NCBI GenBank assembly: GCA_951828385.1
Contig: OX639973.1
Coordinates: forward strand, 6,178,845-6,242,844
Length of the DNA: 64,000 nt
From: an uncultured Poribacteria bacterium
GTDB lineage: Bacteria > Poribacteria > WGA-4E > WGA-3G
Reading direction: 5' to 3'
A program made the translations under genes and the position numbers. Below the pieces are notes generated by a model. That model made no database searches. It had not been told where the DNA came from and was given only the letters and a program-made list of their open reading frames with translations. Of the stretch, positions 1 through 8,141 are shown piece after piece (within the stretch, counting starts at the first letter, position 1; the number at the start of each line of letters is the position of its first letter).

Positions 1-489
1 AATGTGCGTGTGAAACTCCCACAGATGAATGAATCGCTCATTATAGATTTTATCACCGAAATATCTCGTATCCTCATTCCTTCTGGTCATTTGTTCTTAT
101 GGATGGATAAGTTCCACCTATGTAGTAGTGATTTTAATAATTGGAGTGATGGTACACATCTTAGTGTTGTTGATATGCTAACATGGGATAAGACCAAATT
201 TGGTCTTGGCTATCGAACCCGTCATCAAAGCGAATTCTGCGTTATTCTACAAAAAGAACCGCGTCGGGCAAAGGGAGTTTGGACGCTTCGGAACATACCC
301 GACGTATGGCAAGAGAAGATACCTAAAAAGATCCATCCCCATACCAAACCTATTGATTTACAAAGTAAATTGATAGAGGCAGTGACTTCGGAAGGAGACC
401 TTGTCGTAGACCCCGCTGCTGGCTCGTTCTCTGTTCTTGAAGCCTGTAGGCTAAAAAGTCGTAATTTCCTTGGTTGCGATATAATATGA
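1..489 (+). CDS. Type II DNA methyltransferase, C-terminal part (5' cut by window edge)
   Basis: This is the C-terminal part of an N6-adenine or N4-cytosine DNA methyltransferase; the reading frame is open at base 1, so the gene starts upstream. The motif VVDPAAGSFSVLEA near the end is the AdoMet-binding motif I, and HPHTKP just before it resembles the HxxxKP element that precedes motif I in circularly ordered type II enzymes. The catalytic (D/N)PPY motif would lie upstream and is not visible. The stop codon overlaps the start of the next gene as ATGA, which implies translational coupling to the restriction enzyme. The methyltransferase assignment is secure; the target sequence is unknown. 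Confidence 0.85.
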   Translation, partial: NVRVKLPQMNESLIIDFITEISRILIPSGHLFLWMDKFHLCSSDFNNWSDGTHLSVVDMLTWDKTKFGLGYRTRHQSEFCVILQKEPRRAKGVWTLRNIPDVWQEKIPKKIHPHTKPIDLQSKLIEAVTSEGDLVVDPAAGSFSVLEACRLKSRNFLGCDII

Positions 490-1181
490 CACGTTTAGAA
501 AACACCAAACGCAAGACAGACGCTGAAATTAAGGCGGGGACATATTATCGTTGTTTTGGCGACGTGCAACTTGCCGGCTTGTTGAGTAGAGTGTCAGGAT
601 TAGTCAGCAAAAATGGAACTGAACTCGAGAAATTAATTTCTCTTTTTGCTGAATCCTACCTAATTTCCGATTTAGATGAGTTTCTCCAAGACCAGATTAT
701 GGAGATAGGTGTTCGACTTGTTGAGAAAAAAATCATCAAAACCTCTAATTTAATCAAAGGTAATGGAATTGAACCCGATTTTATAGTCTTTAAGCGAGAA
801 GGCAGTAGCCAGCATTGCTATATTATTGAGTTAAAAGATGGGCATGAGTTTGATACTAAGTCAGCTACGCAAGAATCTCAGAACCTGAGCACCTTCTTGA
901 GTGAGAATAATTCTCCATTACAATACTATAATTCATCTTACAAGATTGTAGGTTTTAATGCTCAAACCCATGAGGAAATTGTTGTTGGATTTAAAAATAA
1001 AATTACACCTGAACACGCCATGACAGGGGCAGAGTTTTGTGAGTTGCTTGGGATTGATTATGATGAGATTCGTGATCTACGCTCTCAGGATAGAGACCAT
1101 AATTTGGATCAATTCGTTGAAGAATTATTAAAGAGTAGTGAAGTCAAATCACTAATTGAGGAAAAATTAAAAGACGACTGA
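486..1181 (+). CDS. Predicted type II restriction endonuclease (PD-(D/E)XK)
   Basis: The 231-residue product is the likely partner nuclease of the upstream methyltransferase. A PD-(D/E)XK core is visible: GIEPDFIVF supplies the PD and YIIELKDG supplies the ExK. The start was placed at the ATG at 486, not the in-frame ATG at 474, because it forms a 4-base ATGA overlap with the methyltransferase stop. The base composition is richer in A+T than in the following tsaD gene, which fits a horizontally acquired module. I do not recognise a named subfamily, so the nuclease role rests on the core motif and on gene order. Confidence 0.72.
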   Translation: MTRLENTKRKTDAEIKAGTYYRCFGDVQLAGLLSRVSGLVSKNGTELEKLISLFAESYLISDLDEFLQDQIMEIGVRLVEKKIIKTSNLIKGNGIEPDFIVFKREGSSQHCYIIELKDGHEFDTKSATQESQNLSTFLSENNSPLQYYNSSYKIVGFNAQTHEEIVVGFKNKITPEHAMTGAEFCELLGIDYDEIRDLRSQDRDHNLDQFVEELLKSSEVKSLIEEKLKDD

Positions 1182-1193
1182 GATCGTTTAAAA

Positions 1194-2243
1194 ATGAAGA
1201 TACTCGGCATTGATACCTCATGTGATGAAACCGCCGCCGCCGTTGTTGCGGATGGCAAAGCAGTGCTTTCTAATATTGTCGCTTCACAGGTTGAGACGCA
1301 CCAAGAATACGGTGGCATCGTCCCGGAACTCGCATCCCGCAAACACATTGAAGCCATTAACTACATCGTCAGCAGGGCATTAGCGGAGGCGGATGTTGCA
1401 TTTAAAGATTTGGAAGCGATAGCAGTAACAAATCGTCCCGGCTTAATCGGGGCACTGCTCGTCGGTGTCGCAGCAGCGAAGAGCCTCGCTTATTGCCACG
1501 GTCTACCACTGCTCGGTATTAATCATATTGAGGGACATATCTATGCCAATTATATGGTACATGATGCCCTAACATTTCCGCATATCTGTCTCACAGTTTC
1601 TGGCGGACATACCCTACTCGTAGAAGTTCACGAAGGATGGAAATACAAAGTATTAGGAAGCACGCAAGACGATGCCGCCGGTGAGGTCTACGATAAGGTT
1701 GCAAAATACCTCGGCCTCGGTTTTCCGGGGGGTAAGGTCATTGATGAACTCGCACAGAAAGGGAACCCTTCAGCGATAAAATTCCCGAGACCGATGCGAA
1801 ATAGTGGGGATTACCAATTCAGCTTTAGCGGTATCAAAACCTCAGTCCGTTATTTTGTAGAGAAAGCACGGCGTGCAGGCATACTCGTGGAAAACGGACA
1901 AGAGCCTGCTAAGGACGCAAATCCTGATACAGTAACCGTTGAAGATATTGCAGCAAGTTTTCAAGCGGCTGTCGTAGATGTCTTGGTTTACAAGTCAATC
2001 CGTGCCGCGAAGTCCACGAGTACCAAAGCGATAACGCTAACGGGGGGCGTTGCCGCAAATAGCCAACTTCGCGCGTCGCTGAAAACCGCCGCCGCTGAAA
2101 TCGGTGCCGAAGTCTACTATCCGCCAATGAACTTGTGTACAGATAACGGCGCAATGATCGCCGGGATTGCTTACGAAAAATATAAGCAGGGACTCCGAGA
2201 CGGTCTCTCTCTGAATGCTACTCCGAACGGTACTATTGAATAA
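1194..2243 (+). CDS. tsaD: tRNA N6-adenosine threonylcarbamoyltransferase TsaD
   Basis: TsaD transfers the threonylcarbamoyl group from threonylcarbamoyl-AMP to A37 of ANN-decoding tRNAs (t6A synthesis). The 349 residues match the usual family length. The N-terminus MKILGIDTSCDETAAA is the family signature of the ASKHA fold, and HIEGH supplies the metal-binding histidines. The glycine-rich VSGGHT and TGGVAANSQLR segments of the ATP site are also present. A TsaC/Sua5-type gene lies 69 bases downstream, so two steps of the same pathway are adjacent. Identification is secure. Confidence 0.97.
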   Translation: MKILGIDTSCDETAAAVVADGKAVLSNIVASQVETHQEYGGIVPELASRKHIEAINYIVSRALAEADVAFKDLEAIAVTNRPGLIGALLVGVAAAKSLAYCHGLPLLGINHIEGHIYANYMVHDALTFPHICLTVSGGHTLLVEVHEGWKYKVLGSTQDDAAGEVYDKVAKYLGLGFPGGKVIDELAQKGNPSAIKFPRPMRNSGDYQFSFSGIKTSVRYFVEKARRAGILVENGQEPAKDANPDTVTVEDIAASFQAAVVDVLVYKSIRAAKSTSTKAITLTGGVAANSQLRASLKTAAAEIGAEVYYPPMNLCTDNGAMIAGIAYEKYKQGLRDGLSLNATPNGTIE

Positions 2244-2312
2244 AGAAAGTGAAAACCGGCATTCAAAAACGTAAGCCCGTAATGTAATGGAGGGCGGATT
2301 TAAGAAACGCGC

Positions 2313-2966
2313 TTGATAATCGAGAGATGCGTTATTTATCCGCAAGGAAAAATTAAAGAATCTGATGTGTGTATTGAAGCCGTGAAATGTCTAAAATCAG
2401 GCGGTATTGTCGCTATCCCTACCGATACGGTCTACGGATTAGGGGCAGATCCTTTCAATCCAGAGGCTGTCCAAAAACTCTATACCTTTAAGGGACGACC
2501 AGACGGTAAACCGATTCCACTCGTCCTGAGCTCGGTTGATGATGTTTATCGCGTCGCCCAAAACTTACCAGACTACTTCTTTCACCTCACGGATCGGTTT
2601 TGGCCCGGGGGTTTGACGATTATTGTTGAGGCGAAAGATCTGCTGCCCGTATTGACAGCCGGTGGTAACACAGTTGGCGTACGCATCCCGGACAACCCAC
2701 TGCTTCTGAAAATCCTGAAAACCTTTGGCGGACCGGCGGCGATAACAAGCGCGAACCTCTCTGGTGAACCGCCAGCCACCTCTCCGCAAGAAATTGGTGA
2801 AGAACTCGCATCGCGAATTGATGTAATTGTTGATGGCGGCAAAACACCAGGACCCATTCCGTCTACGGTCTATGACATCTCTATCTCACCGCCGCTGATC
2901 CGACGGCACGGCGTGATTTCAGAACAGACACTCGCTAAGGAGCTCGCGTGCTACAACAAGCTTTAA
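2313..2966 (+). CDS. tsaC: L-threonylcarbamoyladenylate synthase (TsaC/Sua5/YrdC family)
   Basis: The enzyme makes threonylcarbamoyl-AMP from threonine, bicarbonate and ATP, the substrate used by TsaD. The YrdC fold is shown by IVAIPTDTVYGLGADP near residue 30, by KGRPDGKPIPLVLSS near residue 60, and by PAAITSANLSGEPPAT near residue 145. The 217 residues fit the short TsaC form without the Sua5 C-terminal domain. The start is a TTG at 2313; a purine-rich GGAGGG lies rather far upstream (2289-2294), so the exact start is uncertain. The 3' end overlaps the next gene by 19 bases. Confidence 0.93.
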   Translation: MIIERCVIYPQGKIKESDVCIEAVKCLKSGGIVAIPTDTVYGLGADPFNPEAVQKLYTFKGRPDGKPIPLVLSSVDDVYRVAQNLPDYFFHLTDRFWPGGLTIIVEAKDLLPVLTAGGNTVGVRIPDNPLLLKILKTFGGPAAITSANLSGEPPATSPQEIGEELASRIDVIVDGGKTPGPIPSTVYDISISPPLIRRHGVISEQTLAKELACYNKL

Positions 2967-3532
2967 AGCAGCTGCTGCAATTCTTAGCCACGCCTACCGG
3001 TAATTCGGTCATACTCGGTGTCATCAGTTTTGTCCTATTAGCAATCGTCTATCACAGAAAACGGCAGATTCCAGGATTAACAGTGGAGATGATCCCCGAA
3101 GATACATGGTTTATCAACCGCGACGACAACCATCGCCTCGCCATCGTTGTATCGCTGCATCTGATTAACAAATCAGCCGCGCCTATCCGAATTCGCGCTT
3201 GTAAGTTGAGCGGATATGCCCCCAAACCGCCACCTGAGAAATTGGTCTTAGAGGGACATGATACGAGTGTTGAACTCGCGTATCCGAAGCACGACCTCTT
3301 TGCTGGCGCAGGTGGGCATCCTTCCGAGCACACATCGGAGTACGTTCTCAATCCTTATACGGAACAACGGATGTGGGTCTTCTACCACTCCGGTATTGTC
3401 ACAATGACGAACATGCTGCGCGCCCCAATTGTGATTAAAGATATGAATCGGAAGCGTAAGGCTATCCAAATAGCAGTGCCTCGCAATATGGAGCAGATTC
3501 AGCTCTATCGCGAGGCAGCCATGCGATGGTAA
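2948..3532 (+). CDS. Membrane-anchored protein of unknown function
   Basis: The 194-residue product is not recognised. It starts at a GTG inside the end of the TsaC-type gene, which suggests translational coupling. One hydrophobic segment at about residues 17-36 (SVILGVISFVLLAIVYHRKR) is followed by positive charges, which predicts an N-terminal anchor. The rest looks like a beta-rich soluble domain, with a stretch reading VVSLHLINKSAAPIRIRACK typical of an immunoglobulin-like fold. No catalytic motif was seen. The gene is open to the stop at 3530-3532 and is followed at once by a convergent oxidoreductase gene. Confidence 0.6.
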   Translation: MLQQALKQLLQFLATPTGNSVILGVISFVLLAIVYHRKRQIPGLTVEMIPEDTWFINRDDNHRLAIVVSLHLINKSAAPIRIRACKLSGYAPKPPPEKLVLEGHDTSVELAYPKHDLFAGAGGHPSEHTSEYVLNPYTEQRMWVFYHSGIVTMTNMLRAPIVIKDMNRKRKAIQIAVPRNMEQIQLYREAAMRW

Positions 3533-3533
3533 T

Positions 3534-4577
3534 TTAAGCGAGTTCGGACAGTTTAACAGTTCTGCCACCTGCTTCTGCGGACATATCAGCGGCGAACACG
3601 ACGCGGTGCGTTTCAAACGCCGTATCAAAATCAGTCAACGGCATCGGTTCATCCCGCCCGATACTGTCTATAAACGCTTGGAACTGCGGTTCATACGGAT
3701 GATCGCTAACATCACCGGAGTCAATGAGTGAGGTCTCAAGTGTACTCCACTTACTTTTATCCATCCCTTTAAGTTTCGCGGAGTAGATGCTGTTGTCAAG
3801 TAAGCTGCCTTCACTGCCGACGAGATGGATATGGAAGTAGTAGGGCTGCAAGCAGTCTATACAGGAGGTGACTTTCCCTATCTTTCCGCCGCCTTCAAAC
3901 TTGAGGAGACTCACACTGGTCGTCTTATATTCATAAGGTTGGAAATTAGCACCTGTGGATTGTGTGTGATAACCGGTTACCTCTTCAACGTTTCCATCCA
4001 TGAAAAAGAGGAGGGCATCAAGCGCATGACAGCCAGCGGTGAGTAGGGTGCTACCGCCAAAATCTTTTTTCATGTTCCATTCGTATTGTCCATACCAGGG
4101 TCCGATACCGTGGTAATAATCAACTTCGGCATAGTGAAGTTCGCCGAGCAGTCCATTGTCAATTACGGAGCGGATCATTGTGAAATGCGCACTATATCTG
4201 CACTCAAAGCAGACGCAGACGTTGACACCGTTGCTTTTAACGGCATCGCGAACGGCTTTCGCATCTTCGTACGTAAGGCAAATCGGTTTCTCGATAATGA
4301 GATGTTTTCCCGCTTCCGCAGCAGCGATGGCTTGCTCCGCATGGAAAGGGTGTGGCGTACAAATGTCAATAATATGTACATCTGGGTCGGCAAGCATTTT
4401 ATCAAAATCGGTATAGGCTTTCAGGGGGGTTCCATAAGTTTCCGCCAAGACAGATTCATCGTGTTCGCGCCGTGAGCAGATGGCAGTGACATCCGAACCT
4501 GTAACGGCTTTGAAAGCCTCAATGTGAGCACCAGCGACCCAACCGAGCCCGACAATTCCAACGTTTAGGTTATCCAT
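3534..4577 (-). CDS. Gfo/Idh/MocA-family oxidoreductase
   Basis: This is an NAD(P)-dependent sugar or cyclitol dehydrogenase of the Gfo/Idh/MocA superfamily, 347 residues. The N-terminal Rossmann fold is shown by [18 protein letters not shown]. The family signature [12 protein letters not shown] (about residues 97-108) contains the conserved EKP lysine. The C-terminal substrate domain includes [19 protein letters not shown], with the catalytic-region His in the HALD motif. The substrate cannot be told from sequence. It faces tail-to-tail with the upstream operon and reads away from the guaB promoter region. Such enzymes are numerous in genomes that degrade complex carbohydrates. Confidence 0.9.
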   Translation of the reverse strand: MDNLNVGIVGLGWVAGAHIEAFKAVTGSDVTAICSRREHDESVLAETYGTPLKAYTDFDKMLADPDVHIIDICTPHPFHAEQAIAAAEAGKHLIIEKPICLTYEDAKAVRDAVKSNGVNVCVCFECRYSAHFTMIRSVIDNGLLGELHYAEVDYYHGIGPWYGQYEWNMKKDFGGSTLLTAGCHALDALLFFMDGNVEEVTGYHTQSTGANFQPYEYKTTSVSLLKFEGGGKIGKVTSCIDCLQPYYFHIHLVGSEGSLLDNSIYSAKLKGMDKSKWSTLETSLIDSGDVSDHPYEPQFQAFIDSIGRDEPMPLTDFDTAFETHRVVFAADMSAEAGGRTVKLSELA

Positions 4578-4592
4578 TCTAAATCTCCTTCG

Positions 4593-4620
4593 ACAACTGA
4601 TAACTGATAACTGATGACTA
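4593..4620. repeat. AACTGAT-type short tandem repeat
   Basis: The unit AACTGAT(A) is repeated about three times between two divergent genes. Similar strings occur at 54140-54195 and in degenerate form at 38309-38340, always between genes. They look like an interspersed low-complexity repeat family of this genome. Confidence 0.55.
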
Positions 4621-4659
4621 TTATATCACAGATGCAGATTTTTTGAGAGAAAAAATTAG

Positions 4660-4688
4660 TTGATATAATTTTCGTTTTCCTGTATAAT
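4660..4688 (+). promoter_or_regulatory. Sigma-70-type promoter ahead of the coiled-coil gene and guaB
   Basis: TTGATA (4660-4665) and TATAAT (4683-4688) are separated by exactly 17 bases. The next genes downstream on the same strand are the 96-residue coiled-coil protein and guaB, so this is their likely common promoter. Confidence 0.7.
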
Positions 4689-4775
4689 TAAACAGAATAG
4701 CAGTTACGCATCATCGGTTTTTAGCATACACGCTGCGAGGACGGCAAAGTACACTACGCGAAACAGAGGCAGAAA

Positions 4776-5066
4776 ATGAATCAAGAGAAGTTTGAAGAAC
4801 TCCTGTTAAATCAACTTTCTGAGATAAGCGGCAGGATGTTGTCTATGGATGAGCGGATGTCGTCTATGGATGAGCGGATGTCGTCTATGGAAAACAGGAT
4901 AGATGAGAGGATGTCCTCTGTTGAAAACAGGCTCTCATCGCTTGAGCAAGGAATGGCATGGGTGCGCGGGAAGCTTGAAGGACGGGGCGCATTCTGGGCG
5001 GACATAAACTCTTCGATTGCCATCGTTGTTGCTGTCGCAGCCATCATTTTTGTGTGGCTAAAATAA
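4776..5066 (+). CDS. Small coiled-coil protein with C-terminal membrane segment
   Basis: The 96-residue protein has three parts: an N-terminal amphipathic helix, a central coiled coil of perfect heptads (MSSMDER, MSSMDER, MSSMENR), and a C-terminal hydrophobic segment SSIAIVVAVAAIIFVWLK. The heptads are encoded by a 21-base direct repeat (about 4842-4905), so the coil has grown by tandem duplication. The topology resembles small tail-anchored coiled-coil proteins such as the XhlA type, but no family can be named. The gene ends 18 bases before the likely guaB start and appears to share its promoter. Function is unknown. Confidence 0.7.
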   Translation: MNQEKFEELLLNQLSEISGRMLSMDERMSSMDERMSSMENRIDERMSSVENRLSSLEQGMAWVRGKLEGRGAFWADINSSIAIVVAVAAIIFVWLK

Positions 5067-5084
5067 ATGAAGGAGATGATTCCG

Positions 5085-6584
5085 ATGGAGACTAAAATTT
5101 CCGATGTCTTCCCCCCGAGATTTGCAAAAGAAGGGTTAACTTTCGACGATGTTTTGCTGATTCCGGCTGAATCGGATGTACTGCCGGATCAAGTGGATAC
5201 GAGCACACAACTGACACGTAACCTCCGGCTAAACATTCCTATCTGTAGCGCGCCTATGGATACTGTTACCGAATCTGCCCTTGCTATTGCACTCGCGCGG
5301 GAAGGAGGCATCGGAGTCATTCATTATAACTGCTCTATTGATGAGCAGGTGTCTGAAGTCGATCGGGTCAAACGATCCGAGAGCGGTATGATTACTGCAC
5401 CGATCACGCTAACGGCGGACAAGACAATTCGGGATGCACTTGCGGTGACAGAGCGTTACCACATCGGCGGTGTACCTATTGTTACCGAAGACGGGTATCT
5501 CGTCGGTTTAATTACCAACCGCGATCTTAAATATGAAGACAATCTCGAACTCCCTGTAACTGCACGCATGACACCGAAAAACAAACTGATTACCGCTGCA
5601 CCAGGAATTACACTTGATAAAGCAAAAGAAATACTCCACAAATCTCGAAAAGAAAAACTGCCAATCGTGGACGAAGATTCTCGACTCTGTGGGTTAATTA
5701 CCATTAAAGATATCGACAAAGTTCAGATGTTTCCACAAGCATGTAAAGACAAAGCAGGTCGCTTACGGGTCGGTGCCGCTGTCCTACCTTCAACGCCTTT
5801 GGAGGACGTTGACCGTTTGGTCGCAGCCGGGGTTGATGTACTGGTGTTAGATACAGCACACGGGCATTCCAAAAACGTTATCCGTTCAACAGAGTACCTT
5901 AAGTCCCACTTTCCAAACGTTGAACTCGTTGCTGGTAACGTCGTCACGCCTGAAGCGACACGAAGCCTCATTGATGCAGGTGCCGATGCAGTGAAGGTCG
6001 GTGTCGGCCCCGGTTCTATTTGCACAACCCGCGTGGTGGCGGGGGTCAGTATCCCTCAGATTACAGCAATTTACGATTGTGCACAAGAGGCGGATAAAGC
6101 AGATGTACCGATTATCGCTGATGGCGGTATCCGTTATTCTGGGGACATCGCGAAAGCCATCGGGGCAGGGGCGAGTTCTGTCATGATCGGCAGCTTACTT
6201 GCTGGAACCGACGAAAGCCCAGGAGATACAGTCATCTATCAAGGCAGAACGTATAAACTTCACCGCGGCATGGGCTCAATAGGCGCATTACGGAAACGGA
6301 GCGCACGCCAGCCAGCAGAAAGCACCGAAGATATCTCCAAACTTGTACCGCGCGGCATTGAAGGACGGGTGCCACACAAAGGCAAACTCAGCAACTTCGT
6401 CTATCAGTTAGTCGGTGGAATTCGCTCTGCAATGGGATATTGCGGGACCACAGATATTAACACCTTACGCACGAATAGCCAATTTGTCCGGATGTCCAGC
6501 AGCGGTTACCGCGAAAGCCATCCACACGATATTGATATTACAGAGGAAGCACCGAATTACACGGTAGCAAAACTCAACTCGTAG
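5085..6584 (+). CDS. guaB: Inosine-5'-monophosphate dehydrogenase
   Basis: GuaB oxidises IMP to XMP with NAD, the first committed step of GMP synthesis. The catalytic loop GPGSICTTR holds the active-site cysteine near residue 311. A pair of CBS domains is inserted at about residues 95-215, and the flap region reads [12 protein letters not shown]. The start was placed at ATG 5085 because AAGGAG at 5070-5075 lies 9 bases upstream; the in-frame ATGs at 5067 and 5076 are too close to or upstream of that site. The 499-residue length is typical for a full-length bacterial enzyme. Identification is secure. Confidence 0.97.
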   Translation: METKISDVFPPRFAKEGLTFDDVLLIPAESDVLPDQVDTSTQLTRNLRLNIPICSAPMDTVTESALAIALAREGGIGVIHYNCSIDEQVSEVDRVKRSESGMITAPITLTADKTIRDALAVTERYHIGGVPIVTEDGYLVGLITNRDLKYEDNLELPVTARMTPKNKLITAAPGITLDKAKEILHKSRKEKLPIVDEDSRLCGLITIKDIDKVQMFPQACKDKAGRLRVGAAVLPSTPLEDVDRLVAAGVDVLVLDTAHGHSKNVIRSTEYLKSHFPNVELVAGNVVTPEATRSLIDAGADAVKVGVGPGSICTTRVVAGVSIPQITAIYDCAQEADKADVPIIADGGIRYSGDIAKAIGAGASSVMIGSLLAGTDESPGDTVIYQGRTYKLHRGMGSIGALRKRSARQPAESTEDISKLVPRGIEGRVPHKGKLSNFVYQLVGGIRSAMGYCGTTDINTLRTNSQFVRMSSSGYRESHPHDIDITEEAPNYTVAKLNS

Positions 6585-6657
6585 GTATTATTTCAACGTG
6601 CTTTTCGCCGTATTTCGGTAGTTGGCGTTTCGCACGAACACAGAGAGGAAGTGTTTG

Positions 6658-7206
6658 ATGAAAGTTAACGAAGAAATGTCTTTTTGGGATAGACTCTATA
6701 TCCCTGCCTTGATTAAGGGGATGTTTACAACGCTGAAGCATATCCCGAAAAAGAAATTGACATACCAGTACCCTGAAGATCCGAGGAGTGTGGATGAGCG
6801 GAACGAACGGTATCGCGGCATTCACAAACTGACAACAACCGAGAAAGATGAGATTAAGTGCGTCGCATGTTTCTTGTGCGCGACGGCTTGTCCCGCTGAT
6901 TGCATTACCATTCAGGCGGCACCTGCACCCGAAGGGTGGACAACCAGAGAGGGGTATCAGCGCGAAAAATACCCCGATGTCTTTGAAATCAATATGCTCC
7001 GCTGCATCTTTTGTGGATATTGTGTTGAAGCTTGCCCGGAAGACGCTATACGGATGACAGGCTTGACGCTCCCACAATACTTCCGTGAACGCCAAGAAGA
7101 GGGCGAAAGTCTTGGAAGCTCGCGTAGCGACTTCATTTTTGACCGAGACATGCTTGTCGCTAACAACGACATCCCTCAAGAGGGACTCAGTGTTGAAGCG
7201 AAGTAG
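6658..7206 (+). CDS. NuoI-like 2[4Fe-4S] ferredoxin protein
   Basis: The 182-residue protein resembles NADH-quinone oxidoreductase subunit I. It has two [4Fe-4S] motifs, CVACFLCATACPADCI and CIFCGYCVEACPEDAI, and the N-terminal GMFTTLKHIPKKKLTYQYPE segment typical of NuoI. The start at 6658 is supported by GAGAGGA eight bases upstream; a longer TTG start at 6622 is less likely. In most bacteria nuoI sits between nuoH and nuoJ, but here the neighbours are guaB and a methyltransferase gene. It may serve a dispersed complex I or another electron-transfer partner. Confidence 0.85.
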   Translation: MKVNEEMSFWDRLYIPALIKGMFTTLKHIPKKKLTYQYPEDPRSVDERNERYRGIHKLTTTEKDEIKCVACFLCATACPADCITIQAAPAPEGWTTREGYQREKYPDVFEINMLRCIFCGYCVEACPEDAIRMTGLTLPQYFRERQEEGESLGSSRSDFIFDRDMLVANNDIPQEGLSVEAK

Positions 7207-7207
7207 G

Positions 7208-7275
7208 CCCTTCCCGGATAAAAAGTATGGCATCATACGCTCCCTTTCCGGATAAAAAGTACGGGATTATCTACG
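7208..7275 (+). repeat. 34-bp degenerate tandem duplication at the MT-A70 gene start
   Basis: A segment beginning CCCTTCCCGGATAAAAAGTA (7208) recurs 34 bases later as CCCTTTCCGGATAAAAAGTA (7242). The copies differ at a few positions. The offset is not a multiple of three, and the ATG used by the methyltransferase gene lies inside the first copy. Confidence 0.75.
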
Positions 7276-7778
7276 CAGATCCGCCGTGGGATTACAAAGG
7301 CCAACTTCAACACACAGGAGTCGGCGGCAAAGACAGCGGCGGCGCGATTCGACATTATCCGACGGTACCGGTGTCAGAAATGGAGACCTGGGATATTGCC
7401 GCTATTAGTGAAGAGAATTGCCTGCTTTTTATGTGGAGTTCCTCTCCGCACTTGGATCAAGCAATTCGGCTCGGTAAGGCTTGGGGGTTTCAGTGGGCAA
7501 CAGTCGCCTTTATTTGGGATAAGCAACGCGTAAACCCCGGGTTCTATACGATGAGCCAGTGTGAGTTGTGCCTCGTTTTCAAACGCGGTAAAATTCCGCA
7601 ACCACGGGGCGCGCGAAACGTTCGGCAACTCGTTCAAGTCAAACGGGCACGCCACTCTGAAAAACCGGATGTCGTGCGTGAACGGATTGAAGAGATGTTT
7701 CCGCAGCAGTGTAAGATCGAACTGTTCGCACGCAAGCAAACACAAGGCTGGGACGCATGGGGACTTGAGATTCAATAG
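7227..7778 (+). CDS. MT-A70 family adenine-N6 methyltransferase
   Basis: The 183-residue protein carries the MT-A70 signature YADPPWDYK, where DPPW is the catalytic motif for N6-adenine methylation. LFMWSSSPHLDQAI and the C-terminal KIELFARKQTQGWDAWGLE are also family features. Prokaryotic members act mostly on DNA, and many lie in phage or mobile DNA; the target here is unknown. The start lies in the first copy of a 34-base duplication, so the original start may have been different. No restriction enzyme gene is adjacent, which makes it a solitary methyltransferase. Confidence 0.88.
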   Translation: MASYAPFPDKKYGIIYADPPWDYKGQLQHTGVGGKDSGGAIRHYPTVPVSEMETWDIAAISEENCLLFMWSSSPHLDQAIRLGKAWGFQWATVAFIWDKQRVNPGFYTMSQCELCLVFKRGKIPQPRGARNVRQLVQVKRARHSEKPDVVRERIEEMFPQQCKIELFARKQTQGWDAWGLEIQ

Positions 7779-8141
7779 CCTGCGTGAAACCTATCGGGCA
7801 GCAGTAGAACATCAGATGAGCCGATAAGGCAGGAGCAGAATACTGATTTTTTGTTATTATTTTTCTTGATGTAAGCACAAAGGGCACCTTCTGGCTAAAG
7901 TTACGTTGATAGAACTTACGCAATTGCTTCATAAGTTCCTCTACCGCTTTACCGCTGCCAGAACTTTCATTACGGCACCCACACAGAAAATATCTGTGCG
8001 GGTTGTGTTACCATCAAGCTATCATTCATTTAACTGACTGGGCGTAACGGCCTGCGTTGAAACGAGATCGTTGGGCATATACCGGTCATTTACAAATTCA
8101 TTGCCTAAATCTATTTGAAAGGCACATATTAAATCGACCCA
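7779..8141. other. Intergenic region with one hairpin, otherwise featureless
   Basis: No gene was recognised in these 363 bases. A near-perfect stem at 7978-8001 pairs CACAGA with TCTGTG around AAATA, extended by CCC/GGG across single mismatches. There is no T-run after it, so it is not a classic terminator. No convincing promoter for the following large gene was seen. Confidence 0.5.

Noticed and set aside
6574-7236. 220-residue minus-strand frame over the NuoI-like gene
   Set aside because: The plus strand encodes two clear [4Fe-4S] motifs; the minus frame has no recognisable features.
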